This document shows, piece after piece, positions 9,083 through 19,329 of a DNA stretch of 38,370 nucleotides. Location of the stretch: the NCBI GenBank assembly GCA_027596945.1, contig JADGJH010000014.1, positions 1 through 38,370 of the forward strand, read 5' to 3'. The notes under the pieces are model-generated. The model had not been told where the DNA came from. It ran no database searches and saw nothing but the letters and a program-made list of their open reading frames with translations. A program made the translations under genes and the position numbers. The stretch's first letter is position 1. Every line of letters starts with the position of its first letter. Source of the stretch: Physocladia obscura (lineage: Eukaryota; Chytridiomycota; Chytridiomycetes; Chytridiales; Chytriomycetaceae).

Positions 9083-11077
9083 TTATTGTGTTAGGGTAAC
9101 TTCCGCCACACATAGCGGACAAGTTCGCTTCCCCTCGCCACCTTCGCTGCGCGCTCTCATCCATCTTGAAATGCAAAAATCATGGAACGCATGACCACAT
9201 AGCAACTCACGCACAAGTTCCCCGGCGGAAAATTCACTCAGACAAATAATGCATGCATCATTTCCACAAGTCGCCGTGCCACTACTACCTAAAATACTTA
9301 TTTCTCCACCTTTGCTATCACATTCATTGCTATTTTCGCATATTTTTCCACCTTTTCTATCTGATTCAAGGTTGTTTTTGCCTTCGAATGCATAAATTTT
9401 AAGCTTGTCCCACTCTGCCTGATTAACGCCAATACCAGGCGCCCTCAGAGTCATCGGATCAACTGGAGTCCAGAACTCAGAAGACGCGCCATTAATAATA
9501 GCAAGTAGAATCGGATCGATGTCTGTCTCATGCGGATTGTTCCAGTTAAAGTTATCTAATTGAGCCGGTGTTCCGTGAACCACGCCATTGAATTCTCGCA
9601 TTCTCCTCCTCCTAGCTCTTGCCATTGCTCGAGTCTGTGCTGCGACTGTCAAAGATAAATCGGATATGTCTCCAAAAACACTGCCGCTGTTACCAATATG
9701 AATGGTGCGACGCTGCCGAAGTTCGAGAGTTTGCAAATACCAAGCGCGCCATCGACTTAATGTATACCACGCTACTCCAATAGTCCAGCAGCTAACAACG
9801 TGAGCGAAAACAAATGTGTAGAGTTCTGGATTTGATTTTGCGCAAATTTGTTGGGAAGATGGCAACGATGATGAAGTAGAGGATGCAGATAACCATACGG
9901 TGCCGGCAATTAACCAAAGTGTGATTAAAATCCAGAGAATTATATAAAATGGTGTAATTATAAGTAAGAGAATTTTTGCGATGCGTTTTTTTAGACATTC
10001 GAAATTGGCTGTTGGTGCCGGGAGCTGCAATGGAGCTGTATCGAAAGTAACTGGCAAAGAAGTCACCATATTTTGAGTAAATGGTAAAGAAGAAATTTCT
10101 CCAGATAACGTAAAATTTTGAGTTGGTGGTTGTTCAACCGACACACCATTATTATCCGATGAAACTGACGTTAGAGTTTTCTTCACCCAGGCCTGAAGAC
10201 ACTCTCGTGGCAAATCGACAGCAGTCAAAACAATCATATAAACGAGGAACCAAGTCAACGTATTTTCAGAATCGCCGATTCCATGAACCAATTCAGGATT
10301 GGTACCACATTTAGCGACCAACGCGTATGAACCCAAAATACAGGGTGTAAACAAAAGCACAAGAATGTACCACGCACAAAGAAGCCCACGCACTGCAAAA
10401 CCATAGTATTTCTTGTTGGATACGAGTGCAACGGTATGTTCTGAACAGCAGCAGCACAAACAACCTACTTCATCAACAAGCCCGGAATCCGCAGAGCTGA
10501 TTGAGTTAGAAGACGGCACCATACCTTGTCGTGAATAATAATTATCCAATGGAAAATTTCCGAAAGGAGGGCCGGCGACGGCTGGTATTTGTATTTGATC
10601 GCCCCGAGTTTGCTGAAACTGAGATTCTGTTTGTAAAATACGCTGCACCAGCAACTCGTGCTGTCTGCGACGAAACATTGAGAGATGCTGCCGTCTGGCG
10701 TTGTCTTCGCTTCTATCTACTACCTCTCCTTCTCCTTCAATTTGTAAAATTTGGGAAAGTCGCGTTTGTCGCGATTGTCTGTGAGTGTCTGCCAATATCG
10801 TGGTATGTAGGTCGTCGCCAAAATCTGGCAGTCTTTCGCCAGCGCTGTTAGTTGCATTGTCTATGAGCTGGTCGGCTGTTTCGCGCATATTTTCTAGTGT
10901 TTCGGTAATGGCACCAAGTCGCGTGTTGATGCCGCGTACCGTTGTTAGGAGATTTTCTGTTGAATTGTCGTGTTCGGCATCGGTAATATCGTCTTCCGGA
11001 TCTTGACAGATGCTATTTTCTTGATTGCTTGGGTTTTTTTGGTGTGGATTGCCATCGTCACTTGAACTTCCGCCCAT
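9083..11077 (-). CDS. Multi-pass membrane RING-H2 protein (putative E3 ligase)
   Basis: Uninterrupted 664-aa frame. The extreme C-terminus is a RING-H2 finger (about residues 608-655): CIICL, then CGHAFHDFC, then TCPLC, the zinc-ligand order of E2-binding ubiquitin ligases. Upstream are about four hydrophobic segments (roughly 225-255, 272-290, 365-397, 418-442), making it an integral membrane protein. The first 220 residues are acidic and Asn/Gln-rich, and a cluster GCLCCCCS lies just before the first membrane segment (possible palmitoylation). Single-exon coding is unusual for so long a gene here. Start MGGSSSDDGN has Gly at position 2, compatible with N-myristoylation but not proof. Probably an ER or endomembrane E3 ligase; substrate unknown. 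Confidence 0.8.
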   Translation of the reverse strand: MGGSSSDDGNPHQKNPSNQENSICQDPEDDITDAEHDNSTENLLTTVRGINTRLGAITETLENMRETADQLIDNATNSAGERLPDFGDDLHTTILADTHRQSRQTRLSQILQIEGEGEVVDRSEDNARRQHLSMFRRRQHELLVQRILQTESQFQQTRGDQIQIPAVAGPPFGNFPLDNYYSRQGMVPSSNSISSADSGLVDEVGCLCCCCSEHTVALVSNKKYYGFAVRGLLCAWYILVLLFTPCILGSYALVAKCGTNPELVHGIGDSENTLTWFLVYMIVLTAVDLPRECLQAWVKKTLTSVSSDNNGVSVEQPPTQNFTLSGEISSLPFTQNMVTSLPVTFDTAPLQLPAPTANFECLKKRIAKILLLIITPFYIILWILITLWLIAGTVWLSASSTSSSLPSSQQICAKSNPELYTFVFAHVVSCWTIGVAWYTLSRWRAWYLQTLELRQRRTIHIGNSGSVFGDISDLSLTVAAQTRAMARARRRRMREFNGVVHGTPAQLDNFNWNNPHETDIDPILLAIINGASSEFWTPVDPMTLRAPGIGVNQAEWDKLKIYAFEGKNNLESDRKGGKICENSNECDSKGGEISILGSSGTATCGNDACIICLSEFSAGELVRELLCGHAFHDFCISRWMRARSEGGEGKRTCPLCVAEVTLTQ

Positions 11078-11580
11078 TATTCTTGCTGTTATTTTTTGAC
11101 AATTAAAATGTTTAAAAAATTATTACAATAAACAAAAGAAAGAAAGAAAAAGAAAATCTATGTTTTACGAAGAATCTTTTGAAAAAGATGCCAAATTGTT
11201 TCTTGATCAAACAATCTGGGATCTCCACATATGCCGTTAAAACAAGAAATAAGGTAACAAACGACTGCTAACTGATTTCCTGTTCGAAAACAGTCCAAAT
11301 AGCTATATATTTAAACCATTTTTTATTTTTCAACATTCGCAATAAAAAGAAAAAAATAATAGAAAAAGGATCATACCCAATAGCGGCAACTGCTGTCACC
11401 TGTGTCGATGAAATTTTTTTTTGTTTCAATCTGCCTAAGCAAAAAACATTTTGAACCCAAAAAAAACACGCCCAAGCAATCAATGAAAAAATAGCACAAA
11501 TGAACGGTAACCACTGGATCCAGAAAGACGGCAGCAGCAACGACCGAAGCGTCAAGAAAACAATCATACTCCTGCATACA
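11078..11580. other. Divergent promoter region (RING gene / first cyclin)
   Basis: About 0.5 kb between divergently oriented starts, with A/T homopolymer runs. The cyclin frame stays open upstream to another ATG at 11500, so part of this stretch may be coding. No other structure was recognised. Confidence 0.4.
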
Positions 11581-12314
11581 ATGACGGCAATCGAAGAAGA
11601 ATGCCAATCTCTCATGAAACTTCCTTATCTTGAACCTCCACCTTCATTATCATTAGCCGATTCAGCCACCAATACCGGAAATGGAGTCCCTCCCATCGGC
11701 AGCTTTCTGACAAGTATGATCACGGCGATTGAACAGTCTTCTGCTGCTTTTTTGGCCCTTGTGTATTTGCAACGTGTTTCTGCGAGCGGGAAAAGTTTGC
11801 CTTATTCAATTGGTTGGTCACGTGTTCAATCTTGAATACAAAAATCTCTCTATTTATCTGCTCCCACCCCGTCTCTATCTCCAAGTCCGGGAGAAAAGAC
11901 CAAAACACAAACAAAACGACTAATAACCTGTTTAAACAAATATTTTCCGTTCCTCTCATCACCACACAATAATATATATAAAAAAAAGGCCGCACTTACT
12001 CTCGCCACAGACTTATTGCTGCCGCACTCCTACTCGCAACAAAAAACCTTACAGACGAGCCCGTCTTTGCCAAATCGTGGATTCCAATTTGCCGAAATAT
12101 TTTCTCACTCGATGACTTGGTGTTAATGGAGCGGCAATTTCTGGGGCTGTTGGATTATAACCTGCATGTTGATGCGGCTGATTTACATGCTGCGTTGCAG
12201 GGGCATGCTTTGCGGCTGTCTTTTAAACATGCTACAGGGAATTTTTCTGTGGGTCGGAGAAGCAGCAGAAGCGTTGCTTGTTCTGCTGATGATGGAGAAA
12301 ATCTTGACGAATGA
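11581..12314 (+). CDS. PHO80/PCL-like cyclin 1
   Basis: Two exons, 11581-11812 and 11989-12314 (intron 176 nt, acceptor AAAAAAAG), giving 185 aa. The splice joins LPYSIG to RTYSRHRLIAAALLLATKN, restoring a cyclin box: FLALVYLQRV (helix 2), RHRLIAAALLLATK (helix 3), then FAKSWIPIC and FSLDDLVLMERQFLGLLDYN, the signature of Pho80-type cyclins that activate Pho85/CDK5-like kinases. An in-frame ATG at 11500 would add 27 residues with no domain; I chose 11581 for lack of homology upstream. The short C-tail is Arg/Ser-rich. It is the first of three related cyclin genes on the same strand within about 6 kb. Confidence 0.8.
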
Positions 12315-12587
12315 TTTTTTTAAAGATGAGCGAGGACATTTTTTTTTCCGTTTATATCCCAGTAATCTTGTTACGAATTTTTATTATTATTATAATTATT
12401 ATTATAGCTATTATTTGTCGCTACAACTTTTTGTTGTGTTTGCATCGTTGTGATTTTTTTAGATGTAAATTTTTTAAATCTGAATAAAAATTTTCCCGAT
12501 CGAAATCAAATATGGATCGAGAAAAAAAAGGAACTATTGTTGCCTTGTTTCCAAAGTTGGGCTTGAAAAAAAAATATTCTCGTTATA

Positions 12588-13517
12588 ATGAGCGTTTTTG
12601 AAGAAGTCAATACTGCACTTGATCAGTTCATGGGTAAGCGAGATGCTGTGGCAGCATTATCAGGTTTTATTTTTTTTTAAACTGTCACATTGATGAAAAA
12701 GCAATATTGATACGTTCGACACTTTTCACTCTCTATCACGCTTTCCCCTTCTGCAGAGGCTATTGTCCACACAATAATGGCAAACATTCCGATCCACCGA
12801 CGAAATCGAAATCTTCAGTCTCAAAACTTGCTTGTATTTGCTGGTCAAATACTGGACACATCACACGTGTCAATTCCTGTGCTATTTACAGCATTAACGT
12901 ACATCAACCGCTACTTCAGCACTTCATCAACAAATAACAACCGATACCAAATGCGGTTCGACCAACAAATCGACAGCTATATTCACCATCGACTCGTACT
13001 AGCGTCAATTTTATGCGCGTATAAATACATGACTGAAACTTCTGTCATGAATCTGGCGTGGGTGCGCGCGTGCGGACATTTTTTCAGTCTTGACGACGTG
13101 AATGAGATGGAGCGGCGATTCTTGGGCTCGCTGGCGTATGATTTGAAGATTGGGGACACCGAAACGTTGGTAGCGTGGCTTGCGACGATGCGCGATTTGA
13201 CAATGGCGACGGAATCCCTGGCTTCTTGTCGCGAGATGGTGAGCTTTGAGTGCATTGGAATGCAGATGCTTGGACTTGATGATACCAGTAATGACGGGTT
13301 TCATCGCGTTTCCAGTGTAAGTTCTATCACAAAGTTTTGCAGTGCTGGGTTTGGCGGTTGGAGAGAAAGCGATTCGAAAACAATCGTGAATGAAGATCGA
13401 GAAAGCTTTTCAATTTCATTTCCGCGTATTAGTAGTCGGAAACAACGAAAATGGACTGAATTCTGGAAGCGATTTTGGCCCCCCTTCAAAAAAGCCACCG
13501 CCATAAGTTTAGAGTGA
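12588..13517 (+). CDS. PHO80/PCL-like cyclin 2
   Basis: The start MSVFEEVNTALDQFM is followed by an intron with two workable donors in the same phase (after 12633, a consensus GTAAGC, or after 12663), both joining the acceptor at 12756. The product is 268 or 278 aa. Cyclin-box features: IPVLFTALTYINRYF, HHRLVLASILCAYKYMTE, NLAWVRACGHFFSLDDVNEM and ERRFLGSLAYDLKI. The C-terminal third is Ser-rich and ends in a Trp/Lys/Arg tail (RKWTEFWKRFWPPFKKA) that recurs in cyclin 3. It probably partners a Pho85-like CDK. The donor ambiguity could give two isoforms differing by 10 residues. Confidence 0.8.
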
Positions 13518-13604
13518 ACAGCATTTGAAGAAGAAAAAAAAAGAAGGCTTCTTTTCATTTTCGTGTTGAGATGTGACTGCCGATCAAAAATAAACATATG
13601 CCAC

Positions 13605-14966
13605 ATGGCAGTTTATTGGGCCAACTTCTCAAAATCATTGATGCAAACAGATTGGAAACTGATGAGTCGAGAAATTAACCAGCTTCCAGACGAACTGCTG
13701 CAGCAAATACTCGAGCATCTTCCAGTAGACAGCATCGTGTTAAAGAACATCGCACTGGCAAGCCGACGGTTTGGCATCATTATTGACTGCGACTCAGTGG
13801 CGTTTGCGCGGCGGCATCTGTGGTTCCAGGCGCAAATCAACGCCCAATCGCTGTGGTACTATCTCGATGAGAATAACATCAAATTCGCGGGATTTCGCGC
13901 GCTGCCTTTTGCCTACCGCGTAGCCGTATTTGGTGAAGTTCTGCAAGCCGAGCAGTGGGACGGAAATACGAGCCGCAACTGGGCTGCCGTTGGCTACGAC
14001 GAGCATTTGATGTGGCCGCTGCGTTGGTCTCTGTATTCACCCCCACCATCAGTATCTGTATCTATGCCGTCAGTATCTAAGCAGCCGATACCGAATGCAT
14101 CTTCGCCGCACTTCCGCTTGGTGCAAATGCTCGCCAAAACACACTCGTTCGACGCAGCCGCCAATGACAACCGCGCCATTCGCTGGTGCTCAATGCAGGG
14201 CTGTCCGTCGACCGTCACTTTTCTTTTATCTCTTCCTTGCGTTGATCCGGCCGCCCGTCACAACGCCGCACTCGGTGACTCATGCCGACTGGGCAATATA
14301 GAAGTGGTACAGCTGCTCCTCAACGATCCGCGCTGCAATCCCAGCGATCATGATAACTACGCAATTAGGCAAACAACTTGGGCTGGCCACAAGGAAATTT
14401 TGAAACTTTTGTTGCTTGATCCACGCGTTGATCCTGCTTGTTCCAACAACAAATGCATTCAAATCGCCGTCCAAAACAACAACTTTCAGTTTGTTCAACT
14501 TCTTCTTGCCGATTCCCGCGTCGACTGTTCTGCCGACAACAACTGGTGTCTTAGAGAAGCCTGTCATAAAGGCTATAACTCTATTGTGAAAATGCTACTC
14601 GCCAACAATAAATCTGATCCACGCACCCTAAATCAGGACTGTCTGAGGCTTTCTGTTCAAGCAGGCAAATCTGATACTGTTGAAATTCTGCTGAAAGATG
14701 GCAGAGCTGATCCAATCGCGGAAAATAATTGGTGCTTGAGAAATGCTGCCATACAAGGACAGGCAGCAATCGTGAAAATATTGCTGTCAGATTCTCGTGT
14801 GTCTATTCCACAAGACTTAGCTGAAAGAGCAACACTGCTGAGCCCTCCAGTGAAGGATATATTGCTTCATTATTCTCCTCCCACAAGTCTAAAAAAAATT
14901 CACAAAGTTACCACAGACGAAATGATAAAAAGCGAAACGAGAATCAACGAAGCTAGTGTAGAATAA
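13605..14966 (+). CDS. F-box protein with ankyrin-type repeats
   Basis: Single-exon 453-aa protein. The N-terminal F-box is INQLPDELLQQILEHLPVDS followed by ALASRRF (residues about 22-60), expected to bind Skp1 in an SCF ubiquitin ligase. From about residue 190 to 420 come six or seven degenerate ankyrin repeats of the form common in chytrid genomes: a leading DPRVDP or DPRCNPS loop, DN.AIR or NNWCLR, then IVKLLL-like helices. The repeats would select substrate. ATG 13605 is the first in frame; the frame is open upstream only through a GTG. A Pro/Ser-rich linker separates the two domains. It sits between cyclin genes 2 and 3 on the same strand; a functional link to cyclin turnover is speculation. 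Confidence 0.85.
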   Translation: MAVYWANFSKSLMQTDWKLMSREINQLPDELLQQILEHLPVDSIVLKNIALASRRFGIIIDCDSVAFARRHLWFQAQINAQSLWYYLDENNIKFAGFRALPFAYRVAVFGEVLQAEQWDGNTSRNWAAVGYDEHLMWPLRWSLYSPPPSVSVSMPSVSKQPIPNASSPHFRLVQMLAKTHSFDAAANDNRAIRWCSMQGCPSTVTFLLSLPCVDPAARHNAALGDSCRLGNIEVVQLLLNDPRCNPSDHDNYAIRQTTWAGHKEILKLLLLDPRVDPACSNNKCIQIAVQNNNFQFVQLLLADSRVDCSADNNWCLREACHKGYNSIVKMLLANNKSDPRTLNQDCLRLSVQAGKSDTVEILLKDGRADPIAENNWCLRNAAIQGQAAIVKILLSDSRVSIPQDLAERATLLSPPVKDILLHYSPPTSLKKIHKVTTDEMIKSETRINEASVE

Positions 14967-15074
14967 AACAAATCAACTGTTGATTAGAATTCAAAAGAAG
15001 TTGTAGCCACCACCAAGACAAAAAAAAATTTGACATTTGGTTGGTCACTTATCACCTAACTATCTCATAAACAT

Positions 15075-16525
15075 ATGCAGAGAATTGCATACTACACCAT
15101 CATAAAAACGCACGCTGTATCAGCGTGGTTACCCATACAGACAATCAAGGGTGTCAATCTGGGGTCCTTATTCGTGTTTGAGCCATGGATTGCCGAATCA
15201 AATTGGACCAATATCGGTTGCGGTGTTTACAAGTCGGAATTCGATTGCGTATCTGGTATCGGACAAACCGCCGCAAATGCTGCATTCCAGAGTCACTGGT
15301 TAACTTGGATAACGTATGATGACATTGCCGAAATAGCAAGCTATAACTTGAACACTATCCGCGTCCCAGTCGGTTATTGAATTCGTGAGGACCTTGTGTA
15401 CTCCTCGTCTGAATATTTTCCACAAGGCGGCCTTGCATATTTAGAACAACTTTGTGGGTGGGCGAGTGATGCTGGCTTATATATCATTATCGATTTGCAT
15501 GGTCCTCCATATGCACAGCAACCAGACCAACCATTCACTGGCCAATACGCCCCAACAGCCGGTTTTTACGTTTCGGATCAGTTTGAACGCGCATTGAAGT
15601 TTCTGGAATGGATGGTCAATATTATCCACTCTAATAGCAAATTTCGAAATGTTGGCATGTTGGAAATACTCAACGAACCTCTTCAAAATCCACAAACTGT
15701 TGGCACATTGAGATCCTCATATTACACAAATGCTGTCACGCGTATCCGTACTGCCGAATCGAATCTATCCATCACGTCAAGCAACAGTCTCCACATCCAA
15801 TTGATGAATACGCAATGGGGATCAGGTGATCCCATGCAATGCCACTCCACAACTGAAAAAATTTCCACGGCTGTCGACGACCACAGATACCTGAAATGGA
15901 CAACGAACGTTGCCAGTCAAGCTACTTGAATGCATCGTGCACCGATGACCGTGGAAGTGCTGATGGAACATCGACAATAGTTGGCGAGTTTTCTCTATCC
16001 GTTCCTGACGACCTACAATTTACTGCTGCATGGGATCCGAGCACGCAGAGGGATTTTTACGAAGATTGGTTCGCGGCGCAGCTTTATGCGTATCAGAAGC
16101 AGCTTGGATGGATTTTTTGGTCATGGAAAACTCAGTTGGGTGATTATCGATGGGATTATAAAGCTGCTGTTGCTGCTGGCGTTATTCCAACTGATTGGAA
16201 TGATTTGAAGGGACCTTGTGGTGGTGGTGATGTGGTCACTTTGGCAGAGTCATTGTCAATTACTAACACTATATCGAAGACAAATCAAGCAAACTCGAAA
16301 ACAACAGTTAATTCTGCGATTGCAACGACAATTTTTGATTTCGACACAACGTTTTCAAAATCTTTATTGAATACAGCCACTGCAACAGGAACAGCAACAG
16401 CAATTAGGAATATTAGCGCGCAAATAACAGCGACTATTTCGGATAGAGTGACAGCAAGTGATGCAATTTTAACAAACAAGTTGGTCGATCTTGCATTTGT
16501 GGTCATATTATTCGTTTTGAGCTGA
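15075..16525 (+). pseudogene. Broken GH5 glucanase (endo-beta-1,6-glucanase-like)
   Basis: Nearly full-length glycoside hydrolase family 5 sequence, closest in my judgement to fungal exgB/neg1-type endo-beta-1,6-glucanases: [62 protein letters not shown] (acid/base Glu), [22 protein letters not shown] (nucleophile Glu) and GWIFWSWK. Two lesions are visible. A TGA at 15378-15380 stands where the family has the Trp of VPVGYW. A single-base frameshift lies between about 15895 and 15925, after DDHRYLKW, so the catalytic nucleophile lies in another frame. No GT-AG intron of workable length removes either. The N-terminus lacks a convincing signal peptide, though an upstream exon is possible. The C-terminus is Thr/Ser-rich and ends in a hydrophobic tail like a GPI-anchor signal. 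Sequencing error is the alternative. Confidence 0.8.
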
Positions 16526-16822
16526 GAATATTTAGATTTAAAATGAGCCGTGAGAATAGCAAAGATAATAATAATGCCAATGAACATCAGACTGTGGAGA
16601 GATATTTTTGACGACATAAGAGGATTTGTGTTTATTAATATTGTAACCAGTTAGTAAAAATTGCTCAATAGTTATTGGTTAAAAAATATATACTTCCGTC
16701 AAATCTAAAAATAAAATTTTTTTTTTTTTTTGTATGACTCATCCAATGTCAGAAGTCAATTTGAATCCTTCAAAAAGAAGGAACGCCCTTCAAAAAAAAT
16801 TTGTCACAGCAACTACTAAAAA
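16526..16822. other. Intergenic region before cyclin 3
   Basis: AT-rich, with a T run near 16717-16730. It should hold the cyclin 3 promoter; no gene is seen. Confidence 0.5.
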
Positions 16823-17617
16823 ATGAGCAGCACAACATTGAATACCAGACCACCCGATGACGCTATACTCCGCCAACTAACTGGAAAGACAACAAAAAAA
16901 TTTAATTTAATAGAATCTTCAGGCAAATATTTGGAAACTCTTCTCTCAAATCTTTTGCCGCACCATCGTGATAACACAGCCAGCCTAAAAAACTTTTCCC
17001 AATACCTATTTTCATTTCTGGGACTCAACAAAGAAGTACTTCTCACTTCAGAAACTCTAATAGTACGATTCTTTGAATACCACAACGACAACAACGGCCT
17101 TAAAAATGATGGTTCACAAGTAGTGCTTGTTCTCGCCTCTCCAATGTCAGATCCAGCATTACCCTTCAGACTCCTCCTATCGTCATTCCTCGTGGCCCAC
17201 AAATACTTATCCGAAACTCCGATCAGCAATGCTCGCGTGTCAGCAGCATGCCACAATCTATTCTCGGCGTCCGAAATTTCGCGATTAGAGCTCATGTTCC
17301 TGAGGCATATACATTTCGACTTGGTTGTGGAAGATGCAGGGACGCAAACGCAGTGGGCTCACACAATTCGACGGCTGACAGAAAGGACGGCTGTATCCGT
17401 TATTTCTTTGGACGGTAGCGATAATAATGGTGGTTGTGGTGCAGATATTTTACGATTGAGTGATGCAACTTCTGGAAGCGGGGCCACGTTTGCAATAAGT
17501 TGTGCGACTGGGACGCCAAGTGGTAGATTTTCTGGAGGCAGTAGCGTTTACTATGATGGTGGTTGGAGAAGTTCTATCAGGAAATGGTTTTCCAAACGAT
17601 GGAGGCGTTTCTCATAA
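16823..17617 (+). CDS. PHO80/PCL-like cyclin 3 (divergent)
   Basis: Single-exon 264-aa protein, the most divergent of the three cyclins. The cyclin box is recognised from FRLLLSSFLVAHKYLSETPI, then HNLFSASEISRLELMFLRHI and HFDLVV. The usual Asn-x-x-Trp after the third helix is NARV here, so the CDK contact surface has changed. An inserted Asn/Asp-rich loop (HNDNNGLKNDGS) precedes the box. The C-terminus is Gly/Ser-rich and finishes in a Trp/Arg amphipathic tail (WRSSIRKWFSKRWRRF), matching in character the tail of cyclin 2. It has no introns, unlike the other two. CDK binding is inferred from the family only. Confidence 0.7.
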   Translation: MSSTTLNTRPPDDAILRQLTGKTTKKFNLIESSGKYLETLLSNLLPHHRDNTASLKNFSQYLFSFLGLNKEVLLTSETLIVRFFEYHNDNNGLKNDGSQVVLVLASPMSDPALPFRLLLSSFLVAHKYLSETPISNARVSAACHNLFSASEISRLELMFLRHIHFDLVVEDAGTQTQWAHTIRRLTERTAVSVISLDGSDNNGGCGADILRLSDATSGSGATFAISCATGTPSGRFSGGSSVYYDGGWRSSIRKWFSKRWRRFS

Positions 17618-17799
17618 CAAATTGAAATTGTTTTATTGTGTACTGATTAAAGTGGGGAACAAAAAAAAATCTTGAAAAAAAAAAAAAGAATCCGACGAGA
17701 AAATCTGAGAAGGAAAAAACCGTTATGGCACAAATCAAAAGTGGGAGGGAAAAAAACAGTGAACAAAACAAAAGCAACGAGTTTTCTGATTGAATTTCT

Positions 17800-19027
17800 T
17801 CAATGAGAAATAGTGCTTGCTGTACGTCTCTTTGTCTTGTGGCCTCCACTTTTAAGCGGATTATGCTTATGATGATGACGTGACACAGCATGGTATGGTT
17901 TATGGTGGTGATGCTTGTAGGTCTTTGCTGGTACTGGATTGTACTGATTAACTGGTGTTGCGGCACTATATGTTTGTGTTGGATAAATGAGTGTAGGTAT
18001 CCCGCAAGTTCCTGGCCATACACATTGCTGTGTCAATTGACAGCATTTCAGATCAGATGGACAAAATTGGACTTGCGACAACACTGGGGCTGTAAGAGGA
18101 ATAATTTAATTTAAGTGGTTAATTTTTCTTGTTTTATTTTACTTTACCTCCAGATTTGCAATAACTGAAAGACTGAGAGTCGGTGCAAACAAAGGAATTA
18201 TCCGCTGCTCCAGAGCACCCTGTTGTTGGTGCAGATGGCTGCCAGTTTGGCGGAGCGCCTGAGCAAGTTCCCGGATAAACACATTGTTCTGTAGATGCAC
18301 AGCAAACAAGACCCGATTGGCATGACTGCGTCTGCGAAAGTGAAGGAACTAAAAAATGAAAATAAAAGTCAATAAATGTTAGTTCGCAAGTTTTTCAATA
18401 TACACCTCCAGCTGTGCAATATGTAAACTGGTTCGGATTCGCGCAAACAAAAGCTCCATTAGGTGCGCCATTGCAAATTGCACCATTGTTTGTTCCTCCA
18501 GTAGCAATCAACGGCGGAGCGGGCGTATAAGTGAAAGGAGTTGTTGGTGGAATACTGAAAGTTCTTGTTGCGGATGAAGCTGCTGCTGGCCGCGCTTGTG
18601 GCTGCGATGATGACGAGGAAGGGAAAGAAGGAGAAGGAGATAGTGACGGAGAAAGAGATGGCGATGGTGATGAGGATGGAAAGAGAGATAAAGCTGTATC
18701 TGGGCAGCTGTACGCGCAATTCTGTGAAGACTGGCAGCACACTAGTGAAGCTGCGCAATGCTGTGAGTTTAATACCATATTTGTGGCTTGCACATTTACA
18801 ATAAAAGATAGGAGTAGTTACATGAGTTTTACAAAATAAAATAAAATAATAAAATTATTGAAAACAATTATTAAAATACCAGCACCGCCTGAACACAAGA
18901 CAAACGTGTTTCCATTAAGTGTTGGACATACCAAGTATCCGTCGGCCTTGTTTATACATTGTTGTGCAAACACAGCGATAAAATTTCCGAGAGACATTAC
19001 TGCACCGATTAAGACAAAGATACCCAT
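17800..19027 (-). CDS. Secreted modular cysteine-rich protein A
   Basis: Four exons (19027-18880, 18786-18406, 18348-18148, 18089-17800) encode 339 aa. Signal peptide: MGIFVLIGAVMSLGNFIAVFA. Then three copies of a cysteine module: a first half like DNSFVCTDSQSFSYCKSGG, then a second half like LSQTQSCQSGLVCCASTEQC ending PGTC. Each intron is phase 1 and falls at the same point, the Gly before the second half, so the internal exons are symmetric (1-1). Exon 2 carries a long Ser/Pro tract (SPSPSLSPSLSPSP), probably O-glycosylated. The tail is His/Lys-rich (KTYKHHHHKPYHAVSRHHHK). The cysteine spacing recalls small chitin-binding modules such as CBM19, but I cannot assign a family. Likely an extracellular or wall protein; paralogous to the next gene. 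Confidence 0.75.
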
Positions 19028-19329
19028 TTTGAGTATGGAGTGAAGAATTACTGCTAGAGTAAACGTAGTATGATGAACTGAAGATACTGCACAATGCTCA
19101 AGAACAGGTGTAAGAAAGATTTTTCTCTTGTCCAAATTTTTCACCACTTTTTCCTCCATTTTTTTTTTATTCCAAAAAAAATTTTTTTTATTTCCATTGC
19201 AACAAAAACTAAAAAAAAAAAACAAAAAAAAAAAAGGAATTATCACACGTTGGGAAGATTGGGATTTTTGCACTACTTTTTTACTACTTTTTTCTTTTTT
19301 TTTTTTCCCCGATGAAAAGGAATTTCAGC

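Noticed and set aside
15378..15380. TGA read as tryptophan (altered genetic code)
   Set aside because: All neighbouring genes use TGG for Trp, and a separate frameshift in the same gene points to decay or error.
15360..15400. A mini-intron removing the TGA of the GH5 gene
   Set aside because: The only GT-AG pair spanning it is about 21 nt, shorter than any other intron here (minimum 41 nt).
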